DNA of 64,000 nt from JANXLO01 sp038231295 (GCA_038231295.1 JBBRLP010000006.1:1-64000), one strand, 5' to 3'. Positions 42,618 through 52,196 are shown, numbered from the stretch's first letter. A program made the numbers and translations. Notes: generated by a model from the letters alone, not told the origin.

Positions 42618-43238
42618 ATGAACACTCTTACCATAAGCCCGGCTTCTCAGAACGAGTTCGAGCGACTGTTTCAGCGCAGTCAGCGCCGCGCCTACAACCT
42701 GGCTTATCGCCTCACCGGAAACGCCGCCGATGCCGAGGATGTGACGCAGGACGCTTACGTCCGTGCCTGGCACAATTTCGACAGCTACGATGCGTCGCGT
42801 TCCTTCGAGGGCTGGCTGTTCCGCATCATCACGAACCGGGTGATTGACCTGCGCCGCCGCCAGAAGCGTGTCCCGATGTATTCGCTGGATACGCCCATCT
42901 ACGGCGACGACGAAGGCCAGCCGCTGTCCCACGAATTCGCCGCGCCCGACAGCAACCCGGAAGACATCGTGATCGGCCCGATCATGGAAGAGAAGCTTCA
43001 AAACGCGCTCGCCTCTCTGCCCGCCGACTATCGCACCGCGATTCTGCTCTGCGATGTCGAGCAGCGCTCTTATCAGGAGATCGCCGCCTCCATGCACTGC
43101 GCCATCGGCACGGTTCGTTCGCGCATTCATCGCGCTCGTGTCATGCTCCGCAAGCATCTAGAGACCGGAGCGGCTCGCCCGCGCTCCCGCCGCACCACCG
43201 TTCAGCCCGCCCGCAATGCGGCGCTTCTTGCGGCCTAA
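42618..43238 (+). CDS. ECF sigma factor (RpoE-like)
   Basis: 206 residues. Sigma-2 region: YNLAYRLTGNAADAEDVTQDAYVRAW, then FEGWLFRIITNRVIDLRRRQKR. Sigma-4: LPADYRTAILLCDVEQRSYQEIAASMHCAIGTVRSRIHRAR. The tail is Arg/Ala-rich. No anti-sigma gene is adjacent: downstream is a strong terminator and then a minus-strand hydrolase. Control is perhaps through the response regulator upstream or through a distant partner. GAGCGAGGAG precedes the ATG. Confidence 0.93.
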   Translation: MNTLTISPASQNEFERLFQRSQRRAYNLAYRLTGNAADAEDVTQDAYVRAWHNFDSYDASRSFEGWLFRIITNRVIDLRRRQKRVPMYSLDTPIYGDDEGQPLSHEFAAPDSNPEDIVIGPIMEEKLQNALASLPADYRTAILLCDVEQRSYQEIAASMHCAIGTVRSRIHRARVMLRKHLETGAARPRSRRTTVQPARNAALLAA

Positions 43239-43256
43239 TCGTTCTCATCCAGCCTC

Positions 43257-43297
43257 AAAACTCCCCGAATCCTGTGAATGGATTCGGGGAGTTTTTT
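43257..43297 (+). terminator. Intrinsic terminator after the ECF sigma gene
   Basis: AACTCCCCGAATCC pairs with GGATTCGGGGAGTT around a 7-nt loop, followed by a T-run (43292-43297). The A-run before it makes it usable for the convergent minus-strand gene as well. Confidence 0.92.
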
Positions 43298-43412
43298 GTG
43301 CGTGGACAGCCTGAAATCATGCCGATCCTATAATCCGACAAATCATGGTTCAAGACAAAAAGCAGTCACCTGGCGGGGCTTCCTTCCGTCGCGTCCCCAC
43401 AGGCGAAGAGGC

Positions 43413-44207
43413 TTATCGGTCGCTGCGGAGGGTCAGGCCGTCGTAGGAGAGGGCAACATGGGGGGGAAGCTGCGCGTTGACGGCGTCGTGGTCGAAATGG
43501 TGAGAGAGGTGGGTGAGGTAGGCTTGACGGGGTTTGAGTTCGGCGATGATGTCGAGTGCCTCATAAAGCCCGAAATGCGTGGCGTGAGGCTCGAAGCGCA
43601 CGGCGTCGAGCAGGAGCAGGTCAAGGTTTGTCAACTGCGCCATTGAAGCGGGTGGGATGAAGTTCACGTCGGTGACATAGGCGGCGCTATAGGCAGGCAG
43701 CGAGGCAGTGGCGGGCGCATCGAAGCGGTAGGCGAGAACCGGAAGTTTGCCGTGCTGCACATAGAACGACCGGATGTGCAGCCCGAACAGGTCAAACTCT
43801 GGCTGCACGGTGTGGAGGGTCAGGCGCGGCTTGCCGCCGCCCACCTGCGTCTCTTTGAAGATGTAGGGATAGATGCGGCGAATATCCTCCAGCGTCTCCG
43901 CATCCCCATAGACCGGTATCTCCTGACCGGACAGATCGTTAAACCGGCGTAGATCGTCGAGTCCAAAGATATGGTCGGCGTGGGTATGCGTGAAGAGGAC
44001 CGCGTCCACCTGTCGGACATCGAAGGCTAGGCTTTGCATCCGCAGTTCCGGCGTCGTGTCCACCAGGATGGCCCTGCCCTCATTGCGGACAAGGATAGAA
44101 GGGCGAAAACGCCGATTGCGGGGATTGTCGGAGCGGCAGACCTCGCAATCGCATCCGATCATCGGTACGCCGTGCGAAGTGCCACTACCAAGAACGAGAA
44201 TTTCCAT
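43413..44207 (-). CDS. MBL-fold metallo-hydrolase (PhnP-like phosphodiesterase)
   Basis: 264 residues. Metallo-beta-lactamase fold: LVLGSGTSHGVPMIGCDCEVC, LFTHTHADHIFGLDDLRRFN and a C-terminal LTHLSHHFDHD. The early CDC...C zinc-type cysteines resemble PhnP, a 5-phosphoribosyl 1,2-cyclic phosphate phosphodiesterase, but no other phn genes are nearby, so the substrate is open (cyclic phosphoribosyl or RNA-type esters). ATG 44207 lies almost directly against structured element B copy 2; no Shine-Dalgarno is visible (GGTAACT only), so the element supplies the leader. Confidence 0.85.
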   Translation of the reverse strand: MEILVLGSGTSHGVPMIGCDCEVCRSDNPRNRRFRPSILVRNEGRAILVDTTPELRMQSLAFDVRQVDAVLFTHTHADHIFGLDDLRRFNDLSGQEIPVYGDAETLEDIRRIYPYIFKETQVGGGKPRLTLHTVQPEFDLFGLHIRSFYVQHGKLPVLAYRFDAPATASLPAYSAAYVTDVNFIPPASMAQLTNLDLLLLDAVRFEPHATHFGLYEALDIIAELKPRQAYLTHLSHHFDHDAVNAQLPPHVALSYDGLTLRSDR

Positions 44208-44213
44208 AGTTAC

Positions 44214-44750
44214 CGGTTGTCCGGCGGTTTTCAACCGCCGGCCTGATTTTCCGGGGGTTGAAAACCCCCGTCATTAAAAGGCAAACGTCTTCCAGACGGA
44301 AATGCACCAAACTCTTGCTTATCTCTTCGCCTATCAAGGTGACCTGACAATAATGCGCCTCTGACCGCTTCGTCCGCAGGACGACCGCTTTTTCCAGCTC
44401 GGCACGTTCCTGTGCCGGGCAACGCACTCCAATCCCTGGCAGATGGGTCGGGTGAAAATGGCCGGATGGGTTTAGGAACCACTTCCCGGTAATGCATTCC
44501 GAAACCTGGCAGGGGGGCCGGGTACAAAAACGTACTCGGCAAGAAAGTGCGGGCGTCCTGCGGACGCAATCTTCAGAAGCCAATTCTCGTCGGAGCGCCT
44601 GTTCGGGTGGGGTGGGGAACCACTTTCCGACAACGCCCTCCGACACCTGCCAACCAACAGGGCATTTCCGTCTGCAAGACGTTTGCACTTTCATGACGGG
44701 GGTTTTCAACCCCCGGTCAAACTACCGGGTTTTCAACCGCCGGCCTGCTG
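44214..44750. repeat. Structured inverted-repeat element B, copy 2
   Basis: 52-bp inverted ends at 44253-44304 and 44663-44714 carry GGGGGTTGAAAACCCCC (or its complement), GTCATxxAAA and a CGTCT..AGACG hairpin. Outer arms CCGGCGGTTTTCAACCGCCGG (44221-44241) and similar at 44728-44746 extend the symmetry. Internally, the CGTCC..GGACG and CCCGGCAC..GTGCCGGG hairpins occur in the opposite orientation to copies 1 and 3 (44370-44421), plus a second variant hairpin set near 44515-44567. It fills nearly the whole gap between two genes. Confidence 0.85.
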
Positions 44751-44756
44751 GCCCTC

Positions 44757-45866
44757 CTAGACCCTTCCGACGGCGAGCAGGGCGTCCGGACTGTCGGGAA
44801 GAGAGAGAGTAACGGCCTGCCCGGTGGCGGCGGAACGGTAGGCGGCCTCGACGACCTCAACGACATGCGCTCCGTGTTCGCCGGGAGAATAGAGATTGGC
44901 TTTGCCCTGAATGGCGTCCGCGAAGTTGCCGAGCGGGGTAGAGACGTGCATCAGGTCGGCTTCTTTGAACTTCTGCGGTTCCTGTCCGACCAGCGTAATC
45001 GTCGTCTCGAACTCAAAGCCCTTGATCTGCACCATCCCGTTCGCACAGCCGAAGATGTTCAGGACGCGCCGATTCGCATAGCGGCTGTCTCCAATAGAAT
45101 TCAGCGTGCCGACCGCGCCGTTTTCAAACTCTACCGTGAGCGTCGTCCGCATATCGGTGGGGGCCGTGTCCATGAAGGCGAAGACGCGCCGAATCCGCTG
45201 CCCCGTGACCCAGATGAGTTCCGAGACGAGATGCGTTCCCCCGTCAATGAAGTAGCCGCCGCCGTTCAGTTCGGGGTCGGCGCGGTAGGAGGTGGGCGGG
45301 ACGACGCCGGGCAGGTTGTCCGGCTGTGGGACACGCCCAAAAAGGTAGTCCGCCGTTCCCGACCAGTAGAGGGACACGCTCTCCAGTGCGCCCATTTTCT
45401 CACTGCGGATCGCACGGCGGGCGCGGTGGCAGTGCGCCCAGAAGGGCGGGTTCAGGGCCACGCCGAGAAGTTTGCCCTGCTCTTTCGCCAGCCGTACCAG
45501 CGTGTGCGCGTCCTCGCTCTGAATGGTCATCGGCTTTTCCAGCAGAACGTGCAGCCCTTTTTTGAGCGCCGCTGCCGCCTGCTCGAAGTGCAGCGAGTTC
45601 GGCGTCGCGATGAGGACCGCGTCGAGTTCCGCCCTGTCGAGCATCTCCTGCCAGTCGGCGTAAGCGTTTTCGGGCGCGACGGAAAAATGCTCCGCCATCC
45701 GGGCGAGCGCCGCCTCGTCGCGGCGACACAGCGCGGAGAGCGCCAGGTTCGGACAGTTCTTCACGTCGGGCAGGTGGCGGCGCGAGACGAACCAGCCCGC
45801 CCCGATCACGCCAAGCCTCACTTTGCTGCCCGCATCTTCTGTGGTGGATGTTTGCGCGTTCGTCAT
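44757..45866 (-). CDS. Gfo/Idh/MocA-family oxidoreductase
   Basis: 369 residues, NAD(P)-dependent dehydrogenase of sugars, inositols or pseudo-sugars. The Rossmann motif is VIGAGWFVSRRHLPD, followed by DAVLIATPNSLHFEQAAAALKKGLHVLLEKPM, with the EKP motif. The C-terminal substrate domain has GGGYFIDGGTHLVSELIWVTG (His near the active site). GGGGAGAG precedes the ATG. The stop codon is about 10 nt from the end of element B copy 2. Substrate unknown. It fits the sugar-catabolic style of the window. Confidence 0.9.
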   Translation of the reverse strand: MTNAQTSTTEDAGSKVRLGVIGAGWFVSRRHLPDVKNCPNLALSALCRRDEAALARMAEHFSVAPENAYADWQEMLDRAELDAVLIATPNSLHFEQAAAALKKGLHVLLEKPMTIQSEDAHTLVRLAKEQGKLLGVALNPPFWAHCHRARRAIRSEKMGALESVSLYWSGTADYLFGRVPQPDNLPGVVPPTSYRADPELNGGGYFIDGGTHLVSELIWVTGQRIRRVFAFMDTAPTDMRTTLTVEFENGAVGTLNSIGDSRYANRRVLNIFGCANGMVQIKGFEFETTITLVGQEPQKFKEADLMHVSTPLGNFADAIQGKANLYSPGEHGAHVVEVVEAAYRSAATGQAVTLSLPDSPDALLAVGRV

Positions 45867-45888
45867 GTGTCTCTCCCCAGCCCGTTCG

Positions 45889-47679
45889 TCACTGACCGGG
45901 CCACTGCGTCCCTTCCATTTCGGCGATGGAGCGGCTGCCGGACTTTATATTCTGCGCCACAGCCGCCTCTACCTTGCCCTCCTGCCGGGCGGTCACCAGA
46001 GCGCAGCCCCAGTAGAGCAGCAGAAAGACACAGCCAAGAGTCGCCCCCAATTCCGGTATCCGCGTCAGATAGGTCATCTCCATCTCCTGGTCACGCTGAA
46101 GGTTATAGAGGGCCAGCAGGATCAGGGTCAGCGCGGGGGCCAGGATGGAGAGCAGCAATGTGGTCAATTGCAGCGTTCCCGGCGTCGAGAAGGCTCCCGG
46201 CGGTTCGAGGAAGCGGGCCGGAGAATCGGGATCGCCGCCTGTGGCGGCAAGCAGATGCAGTTGGCCGCGCAGTGAGCCGAAGGCGCTGCCCCACTGTGTC
46301 TGAAAGGCCAGCGCAAAGAAGATAACCACCAGTGTGATAAGTGCGATCACCGGAATAAGCGGATTGTCTTTGCGCTCGCTCGTCATGTAGACCATGCGGC
46401 GTTTGCGCCGCACCAGCCAGATCGCCATCAGAGAGAGCAACAGCATCTCCAGGCCATTGATAAGCAGGATGTTGTCCGCGAGCCACCAGGTCGTCAGGTT
46501 TTTGGCGAGGCGGGTGGGTGGTACATATTCCGGTTCGGCGCTTTTGTCCAGAATGTCGCGGGAGCGATGCGCGGCCTCGAACTGCGCCTGCGCCCAGGTG
46601 GCCTCCGCCTCGTGTCCGCCCTGCCGCAGGAAGGTAAGATAGGCGTCGCGCCGAATGATGTTTTTCTGTTCCGGCGGCATATCGCCGGGCAGTGCGATGG
46701 GCGCCGCGCCGCCGGGCCGCAGCCACTGAAGTTCGGACATTTCCGCTCCAACGTAGCCGCCCATCGCATAGATGGCCTGGATTCGCACCAGCGCCCCGCA
46801 CTGTATCCCTGCATGGCGCAGGGCGATGCCCTCGTCTACTCGACCGGCTTTCTCCGTCTGGGAGGCCCAGTAGACGGTCATGCGGGTGACATTGCGAAGT
46901 TCTTTCAGGTGCGGCAGGGCTACGGAGGAGTGCAGTCCAGCATGAAGCGCGGCGCTGTCATTACCGAAGGATTCGCGGGCCAGTTTCCAGACGGCAGCGC
47001 TCTCTTCCCCGGTATAGTCGTCCCATTTCGGTTTCTGGCTTGCCCGACGGACGGCAGCCAGCGCGTCTACATCGTGACCGGAGGCGAACAGCCCGATAGC
47101 CCGCATCATCGGGAAGTAGGCGTTCTGCGGGTCGAGTTGCTCGCCTACCTCGGCGTCGTGGTCGAAGTTGGTGAGGGCTTCCGGCGTCACGGCGCGGCTG
47201 TCTTCGGTCGCGGTATAGGGGGAGGCGCGTCCGTTGATATATTTTTCGTACTCGGTATCGCGCCGAATAGCGACATCCCGCAGCGACTCCAGACGCAGGA
47301 TATGCGCGTAGAGACCAGGCTGTGTGGGAAATGCCGGCAGCAGCAACCGCAGCCGTTTGACGCGCTCGTCTTCCTGCGTGGGCCGCTGGAGATAGTCGGC
47401 GCGGAGGGCGAAGGCGAGCTGAACGGCGTAGTCGCGGCGGAAGCGGAGCCTCGTCGCCGCAAGGGCGGCCTGCTCGTCCCCAGGGTCGGAGTCCGGCAGA
47501 TTTTCGCGCACCCCCATCTGACGCAGGGTCCAGGAGACGCTTTTCGGAGTGGAGACGAGCATTTTGCCCTGTGGCGCCAGCAGGGGGCGTGTCAGAGGGA
47601 ACAACAGAGCGGCTATCAGCAACACGAGCGTCAGTTGGACAAGAATTTTTGTCTTCGGCCCGTTGTAGAATGTTTCCAA
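45889..47679 (-). CDS. Hypothetical multi-pass membrane protein
   Basis: 596 residues. One N-terminal membrane helix (VQLTLVLLIAALLFP), a roughly 370-residue extracytoplasmic helical part with TPR-like spacing, then four or so C-terminal helices (ILLINGLEMLLLSLMAIWL, VIALITLVVIFFALAF, LLLSILAPALTLILLAL, LGCVFLLLYWGCAL). The start is TTG 47679 with AGGAG 8 nt upstream. No family recognised. Its stop is 22 bp from the start of the oxidoreductase, so the two may share a transcript. Confidence 0.7.
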   Translation of the reverse strand: METFYNGPKTKILVQLTLVLLIAALLFPLTRPLLAPQGKMLVSTPKSVSWTLRQMGVRENLPDSDPGDEQAALAATRLRFRRDYAVQLAFALRADYLQRPTQEDERVKRLRLLLPAFPTQPGLYAHILRLESLRDVAIRRDTEYEKYINGRASPYTATEDSRAVTPEALTNFDHDAEVGEQLDPQNAYFPMMRAIGLFASGHDVDALAAVRRASQKPKWDDYTGEESAAVWKLARESFGNDSAALHAGLHSSVALPHLKELRNVTRMTVYWASQTEKAGRVDEGIALRHAGIQCGALVRIQAIYAMGGYVGAEMSELQWLRPGGAAPIALPGDMPPEQKNIIRRDAYLTFLRQGGHEAEATWAQAQFEAAHRSRDILDKSAEPEYVPPTRLAKNLTTWWLADNILLINGLEMLLLSLMAIWLVRRKRRMVYMTSERKDNPLIPVIALITLVVIFFALAFQTQWGSAFGSLRGQLHLLAATGGDPDSPARFLEPPGAFSTPGTLQLTTLLLSILAPALTLILLALYNLQRDQEMEMTYLTRIPELGATLGCVFLLLYWGCALVTARQEGKVEAAVAQNIKSGSRSIAEMEGTQWPGQ

Positions 47680-47830
47680 GCAGACAACTCCTCGGCAGAT
47701 GGGAAAGGAGGCGGGGTGGAGACCATAAACGAGGGGACGGCCTGCCTATCCTGAAGGTGGCGCACGAAATGCGCGTCTACAGAATACCCGATACCAGCCC
47801 GATTCGCGATGCGGGCGAAGGAGGAGAAGT

Positions 47831-49399
47831 TCAGGCGGCGACGGCAGGGGCGGGATTCTGCACCTGTACGGTGAGGGGAGCCTCGAAGGCATATTCAAAG
47901 AGGTCACGGCTGTTCTGAACGCCCCATATCTCCAACTGACAGTCGGCGTCGGAGAGCAGCGAGAGGACGAAGCGGCGCGGACTGCGGGCGATATCAAGCC
48001 GAATGTCCTGCACGAGACTGAGGTGGCTGCGGTCTATGCCTTCGGCGACGCGCAGGATGGCGGCGAGAACGCTGACGACTCTGCGCTCGGAGCGGCTGAG
48101 ACCATCGAGGTTCGGATGGCGTTTGCGGGGCAGACCTTTACGATGGTAAAGGGCGACGTTGGCGATGATATCTATCTCGGTATCGTCGAAGCCGAGCAGA
48201 TCGGAGTTGCGGATGAGGTAGTAGGCGTGTTTCTGGTGGTTGGAGTGGGAGAGGAACGCGCCGATGTCGTGCAGGAGTGCGCCGTATTCGAGCAGTTCGC
48301 GCTCTCGCTCGGTGTAGGAATGGGCTTTCAGGCGGAACAGTTCGTCGAAGAGCCGCAGGGAGAGAAACGCGGTATGGTGGTGATGCGCTTCGTCGAAGCC
48401 GCAGGCGCGGCCCAACTGAAGGATACTGCGGCGTCGGACGCTGTCGGCATGGAACTGCTGGCGGGCCTCGCCTTCGCGCAGAAGGTGGTCGAGCAGAATG
48501 CCGTCGCGCAGGCCGCGCTCGCTGACGGCCATCCGCTCCATGCCGAAGGCTTCCATGAGGGTGAGGAGGGTGGCGGCCCCGCCGAGGATGATTTCGGCGC
48601 GTCCGGGGTCCATTCCCGGCACTTTGCGCCGCTCTTCGAGGGGCAGTCGGCAAAGCATCTGCACCGTATCGCGCAGGTCGGCCTGTTTGAACGCAACCTG
48701 ACGTCCGCCGCTGCTCTCCCCGACGCGCCTTGCCACGATGTCGCCCAGAGTGGTGATGGTTCCCGCGCTGCCGAAGGCGAGTTCAAAGCCCTGTTCCCGC
48801 ACCCGCCGCGTGACCTGACTGGCGACGCCGAGGACATAGCGCTGGACTTTGACGAAGGCGTCCATGCTGACCGGGCCGTCGTCGGCGAAAAAGTGGTTGG
48901 AGAGGCGGACGGCGCCGAGTTTCATGCTTTCGAGGAGGAACTGTTCGGAGGCATTGCCGATGATGACTTCGGTGCTGCCACCGCCGATGTCAATGAGGAT
49001 GGCTTTACGTCCGCCGAGTTCGATCCCGCTGGAGACCCCGAGCCAGATAAGCCGGGCCTCTTCGACCCCGGAGATGACGCGCACTTCGACGCCGGAGGTT
49101 TCGCGCACCCGCTCGATGAACTCTTCGCGGTTGTCGGCTTCGCGGACAGCAGAGGTGGCAAACGCGACGATCTCGCGGGCGTTATAGCCCCGTGCGACAT
49201 CGGCGAACCGGGCGCAGACCAGCGCCCCGCGCTCGATGGCGGCGGGGATCATCCGGTTGGTCTCAAACTCGCCCTCGCCCAGCCGCACCACTTCCCGGTG
49301 GATGGCGAGCGTGGTGAGGCGCTGTCCCTCTTCGACCCGCACAACGGCGAGCCGGATCGAGTTGGTTCCGATGTCAATGGCGGCGAAAACATTGTCCAT
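47831..49399 (-). CDS. ppx: Exopolyphosphatase / guanosine pentaphosphate phosphohydrolase
   Basis: 522 residues. N-terminal actin-like ATPase fold: IDIGTNSIRLAVVRV, AFATSAVREADN, SGVEEARLIWLGV, IDIGGGSTEV and GSAGTITTLGD. The C-terminal half is an HD-type helical domain: YGALLHDIGAFLSHSNHQKHAYYLIRNS, then VALYHRKGLPRKRH. It degrades polyphosphate or pppGpp in the cytoplasm; which one cannot be told. The collagen-like gene is upstream on the same strand, 67 bp away. Confidence 0.92.
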   Translation of the reverse strand: MDNVFAAIDIGTNSIRLAVVRVEEGQRLTTLAIHREVVRLGEGEFETNRMIPAAIERGALVCARFADVARGYNAREIVAFATSAVREADNREEFIERVRETSGVEVRVISGVEEARLIWLGVSSGIELGGRKAILIDIGGGSTEVIIGNASEQFLLESMKLGAVRLSNHFFADDGPVSMDAFVKVQRYVLGVASQVTRRVREQGFELAFGSAGTITTLGDIVARRVGESSGGRQVAFKQADLRDTVQMLCRLPLEERRKVPGMDPGRAEIILGGAATLLTLMEAFGMERMAVSERGLRDGILLDHLLREGEARQQFHADSVRRRSILQLGRACGFDEAHHHHTAFLSLRLFDELFRLKAHSYTERERELLEYGALLHDIGAFLSHSNHQKHAYYLIRNSDLLGFDDTEIDIIANVALYHRKGLPRKRHPNLDGLSRSERRVVSVLAAILRVAEGIDRSHLSLVQDIRLDIARSPRRFVLSLLSDADCQLEIWGVQNSRDLFEYAFEAPLTVQVQNPAPAVAA

Positions 49400-49466
49400 A
49401 ACGCGGTCGTCTTACCCTTCACTGGGCTGGCAGCGGCCTCCCGACAGGGGTGCCCCTTCTGCTTGC

Positions 49467-50591
49467 CTAGTGTTCTCCAGTCCGCCCCGCATTTCCTCCG
49501 CGCTCCCCCTCGGCGAGATAGATTCGCTTTGCCAGTTCCGTCAACTGCTGGCGCAAGGTCTCTGTTTTTGTGCGTAGGGCCGTCTCTGTCGTCAGGGTTT
49601 CCAGTAACTGCTTTTCCTGGTCCGCCGACACCCGTACCGGCGTGGCCCCTGCCGGCACGACCCCATCCGGGCCGCATGGCCCTGGCGCTCCCGGCAGGCC
49701 CATAATGCCGAAGTTCTCGCGGTGAGGGTACTGGGGAACTTTTGCCTTGCGCCGTTTCCATTCCGCGTCCAGCGCCGTTTTCCACGTCGGCGTTAGCACA
49801 GGCAAAGATTCCGGCATGGACAGAATGCGAACGTGAGGCGTTTCGGCGAGATGCTGTAAGCGTACCTGGAGAGCCGCGAACGTCCGCTGCATCTCCGGCA
49901 AGCCCAAACGCTGTGCCAGTATTTCCTGGAAAGGAACGCCTGTGGACGTTTTTATCAGGCTGGCTTCGGCGGGAATGCCGGAGGCTCCCTACGGGCCAAC
50001 TGGCCCTGCATCGCCAGGGGGTTCGATAAAGGGAGGGCCGGGTATGTAGAGATAGACGGGAGCCGCAAAGGGCGACAGTCCGTTGAGCGCATCCTGTACC
50101 TGTGCCGCGAAATCCGCAACCAGAATGTCCCGCGCTTCCTGAAGCGGCGCACGTAACGCCGTCAGATCGGCATTGACGGGTAAGGACTTGTAGGGACGGG
50201 CAGGCGGCCCCGGTTCTCCTGCCGGGCCGGAGCCTACCGGCGACAAGAAGTTGGGAAGCCCGCTCGCATTGATGGTCAGCAGCACAGGATGCCATACGAT
50301 CCGCATCTTGGTCGTTTGCCCGGCGACGACCGGCACGTATCTGCGGTAGGCTTGCATCCCGCTTTTGTCCTGCTTCTCCACCTGGATTTGATGCCAACCG
50401 GCAGACAGCGCCAGCAGGCTGTTGCGGACAACCACAGGCTTCGCATCCACATAGACATGCGCCGTTGCGGGCAGATCAGGCAGGCGCACACGCCCTTCGG
50501 ATTGAGCAAAAGCCGCTGTGACCCACAAAAGCAGGGGATAAAACCAGCCGATTCTCAGCAGATATTGTTTCGTGGATACACACCCATTCAT
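49467..50591 (-). pseudogene. Secreted collagen-like protein gene with an in-frame TAG
   Basis: One reading frame from ATG 50591 (GGGAGG 6 nt upstream) to 49467, broken by TAG at 49989-49991. Residues 1-30 include a signal peptide ending AFAQ. Residues 35-105 look like a PEGA-type beta domain. A Gly-x-x section spans the stop: GDAGPVGP, stop, GASGIP, so the triplet rhythm is preserved across it. Later GLPGAPGPCGPDG repeats precede a C-terminal coiled coil. Translation may stop after 200 residues. The upstream part would then be a secreted, truncated product; suppression or sequencing error are alternatives. Confidence 0.8.
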
Positions 50592-50807
50592 TGTTTGCCT
50601 CCCTCGCCCGCCTGGCGTTCCCTGCCCCGACGTCTGTTGGCTCTAACTTATTTTCCTGTTCTTCATTTCCTGCTCCGGTCTGGAAGCATTTGAGAAAATC
50701 GCGGTTGTGAGCAGGTGGCAGCCATACCTGTCCCGAATCTAAGAGCAAGCAGTGTCTGGCCGGAAAGTGCGTATCGAATGGCGTTCTATGCAGGAGGGGA
50801 GGAAGCG

Positions 50808-51272
50808 TTGGAAGAGCAGTTATTGGAAACCTGGGCGATTCACAACCGGATTCATCTCTATCTTTTGGACTCCCTTTCGGAGGAGGCGCTGTCTGCCACG
50901 CCGACAGGCAAGGGGCGCAGTGTCTTCGCGCTCTTCGCGCATATCCACAATGTGCGCCTGATGTGGCTGAAAGCGGCAAGCCCGGAACTCCTCGCCGGTC
51001 TGACGAAGTTCGAGGCGGGAACGGCCGGCACAAAGTCCGATTTGCGGGATGCACTGGAAGCGTCCGGTCAGGCCATCGCAACGCTATGCCAACGTGCCTT
51101 GCAGTCTGGCGGCAACATCAAAGGCTTCAAGCCTCACGCTGTTGCCTTCCTCGGCTACCTTATCTCCCACGAATCCCATCATCGCGGTCAGATCGAATGG
51201 GCGCTGAAGCAGTCAGCAATACCGCTCCCCGATTCGGTCTCCTATGGCCTCTGGGAATGGGGAACGCGCTGA
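50808..51272 (+). CDS. DinB-family protein
   Basis: 154 residues from TTG 50808. GGAGG 5 nt upstream and the usual N-terminus (LLETWAIHNRIHLYLLDSL) support this over a GTG 31 codons earlier. Metal-site pattern: His in LFAHIHNVRLMWL and the pair in SHESHHRGQIEWAL. Four-helix bundle, cytoplasmic; probable metal- or thiol-dependent enzyme of unknown substrate. Confidence 0.85.
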   Translation: MEEQLLETWAIHNRIHLYLLDSLSEEALSATPTGKGRSVFALFAHIHNVRLMWLKAASPELLAGLTKFEAGTAGTKSDLRDALEASGQAIATLCQRALQSGGNIKGFKPHAVAFLGYLISHESHHRGQIEWALKQSAIPLPDSVSYGLWEWGTR

Positions 51273-51308
51273 AGAACGCTCATGACTGCCGCGATACTGG
51301 AGGAAAAT

Positions 51309-52181
51309 ATGGATCGAACCAAAAGTTTGACGCGGCGTTCCGCGCTGACGGTGGCGATGGGAACGGCGGCGGGACTGCTGACGGAGGGCGTACAGGCGAA
51401 CCAAGCGCCGCCTGCCGAACACCGGAAGGGCCGCATCAAGCAGTCCGTTTCGCGCTGGTGCTACGGGGGTATCGCGCTCGATGCTCTCTGTGACCATGCG
51501 AAGTCTCTGGGTCTCGTCGGCATTGATCTGCTCAAGGAAGACGAGTGGCCGACGGTCGCGAAACACGGCCTGCTCTGCACGATGGCCTACGGTATCGGAA
51601 GTATCCCCGACGGCTGGAACGACCTCAAAAATCACGACCGCCTGACCGCTGAGGCGGAACGAATGATCCCGAAAGTCGCGGAGGCTGGACTGCCTAACAT
51701 CATCACATTCTCTGGCAATCGGCGCGGCCTGACCGACGCGCAGGGAGCCGCGAACTGCGTGACGGGCCTCAAGCGCATCGCGTCCCTGGCGGAGAAGCAC
51801 AGGGTCACGGTATGCATGGAACTGCTCAACAGCAAGCACGACCACAGAGACTACCAGTGCGACCATACCGCCTGGGGCGTGGACGTGTGCCACCGTATCG
51901 GTTCCGACCGCATCAAACTGCTCTTTGACATCTACCATGTACAGATCATGGACGGCGATGTCTGCGCGACTATCAAAGAGAATATCGCTGCTATCGCGCA
52001 CTTCCATACCGGCGGTGTCCCCGGTCGGCATGAGATTGACGAGACACAGGAGCTGAACTACGCCCGCGTCTGCCGCACCATCGCCGAATCAGGCTTCACC
52101 GGCTTTCTCGCGCACGAGTTCCTCCCCACCCGCGACCCCATCAAATCTCTCCGCCAGGCCGTGGAGATATGCGACGTATAG
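51309..52181 (+). CDS. Sugar-isomerase-like TIM barrel (hydroxypyruvate isomerase type), Tat-like signal
   Basis: 290 residues from ATG 51309, with GGAGG 5 nt upstream. The N-terminus SLTRRSALTVAMGTAAGLL is a Tat-like signal with twin Arg. The barrel belongs to the xylose-isomerase-like clan: VSRWCYGGIALDALCDHAKSLGLVGIDLL, NIITFSGNRRGL, VTVCMELLNSKHDH, LLFDIYHVQIMDGD, HFHTGGVPGRHEID and a C-terminal AHEFLPT. Metal-ligand Glu, Asp and His positions are present. A periplasmic epimerase or isomerase is likely; the substrate is not known. Confidence 0.85.
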   Translation: MDRTKSLTRRSALTVAMGTAAGLLTEGVQANQAPPAEHRKGRIKQSVSRWCYGGIALDALCDHAKSLGLVGIDLLKEDEWPTVAKHGLLCTMAYGIGSIPDGWNDLKNHDRLTAEAERMIPKVAEAGLPNIITFSGNRRGLTDAQGAANCVTGLKRIASLAEKHRVTVCMELLNSKHDHRDYQCDHTAWGVDVCHRIGSDRIKLLFDIYHVQIMDGDVCATIKENIAAIAHFHTGGVPGRHEIDETQELNYARVCRTIAESGFTGFLAHEFLPTRDPIKSLRQAVEICDV

Positions 52182-52196
52182 CGAGGTGAGAAAGCC

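Noticed and set aside
48023..49705. 560-codon plus-strand frame
   Set aside because: Antisense to ppx and the collagen-like gene. The ppx protein is unmistakable on the other strand.
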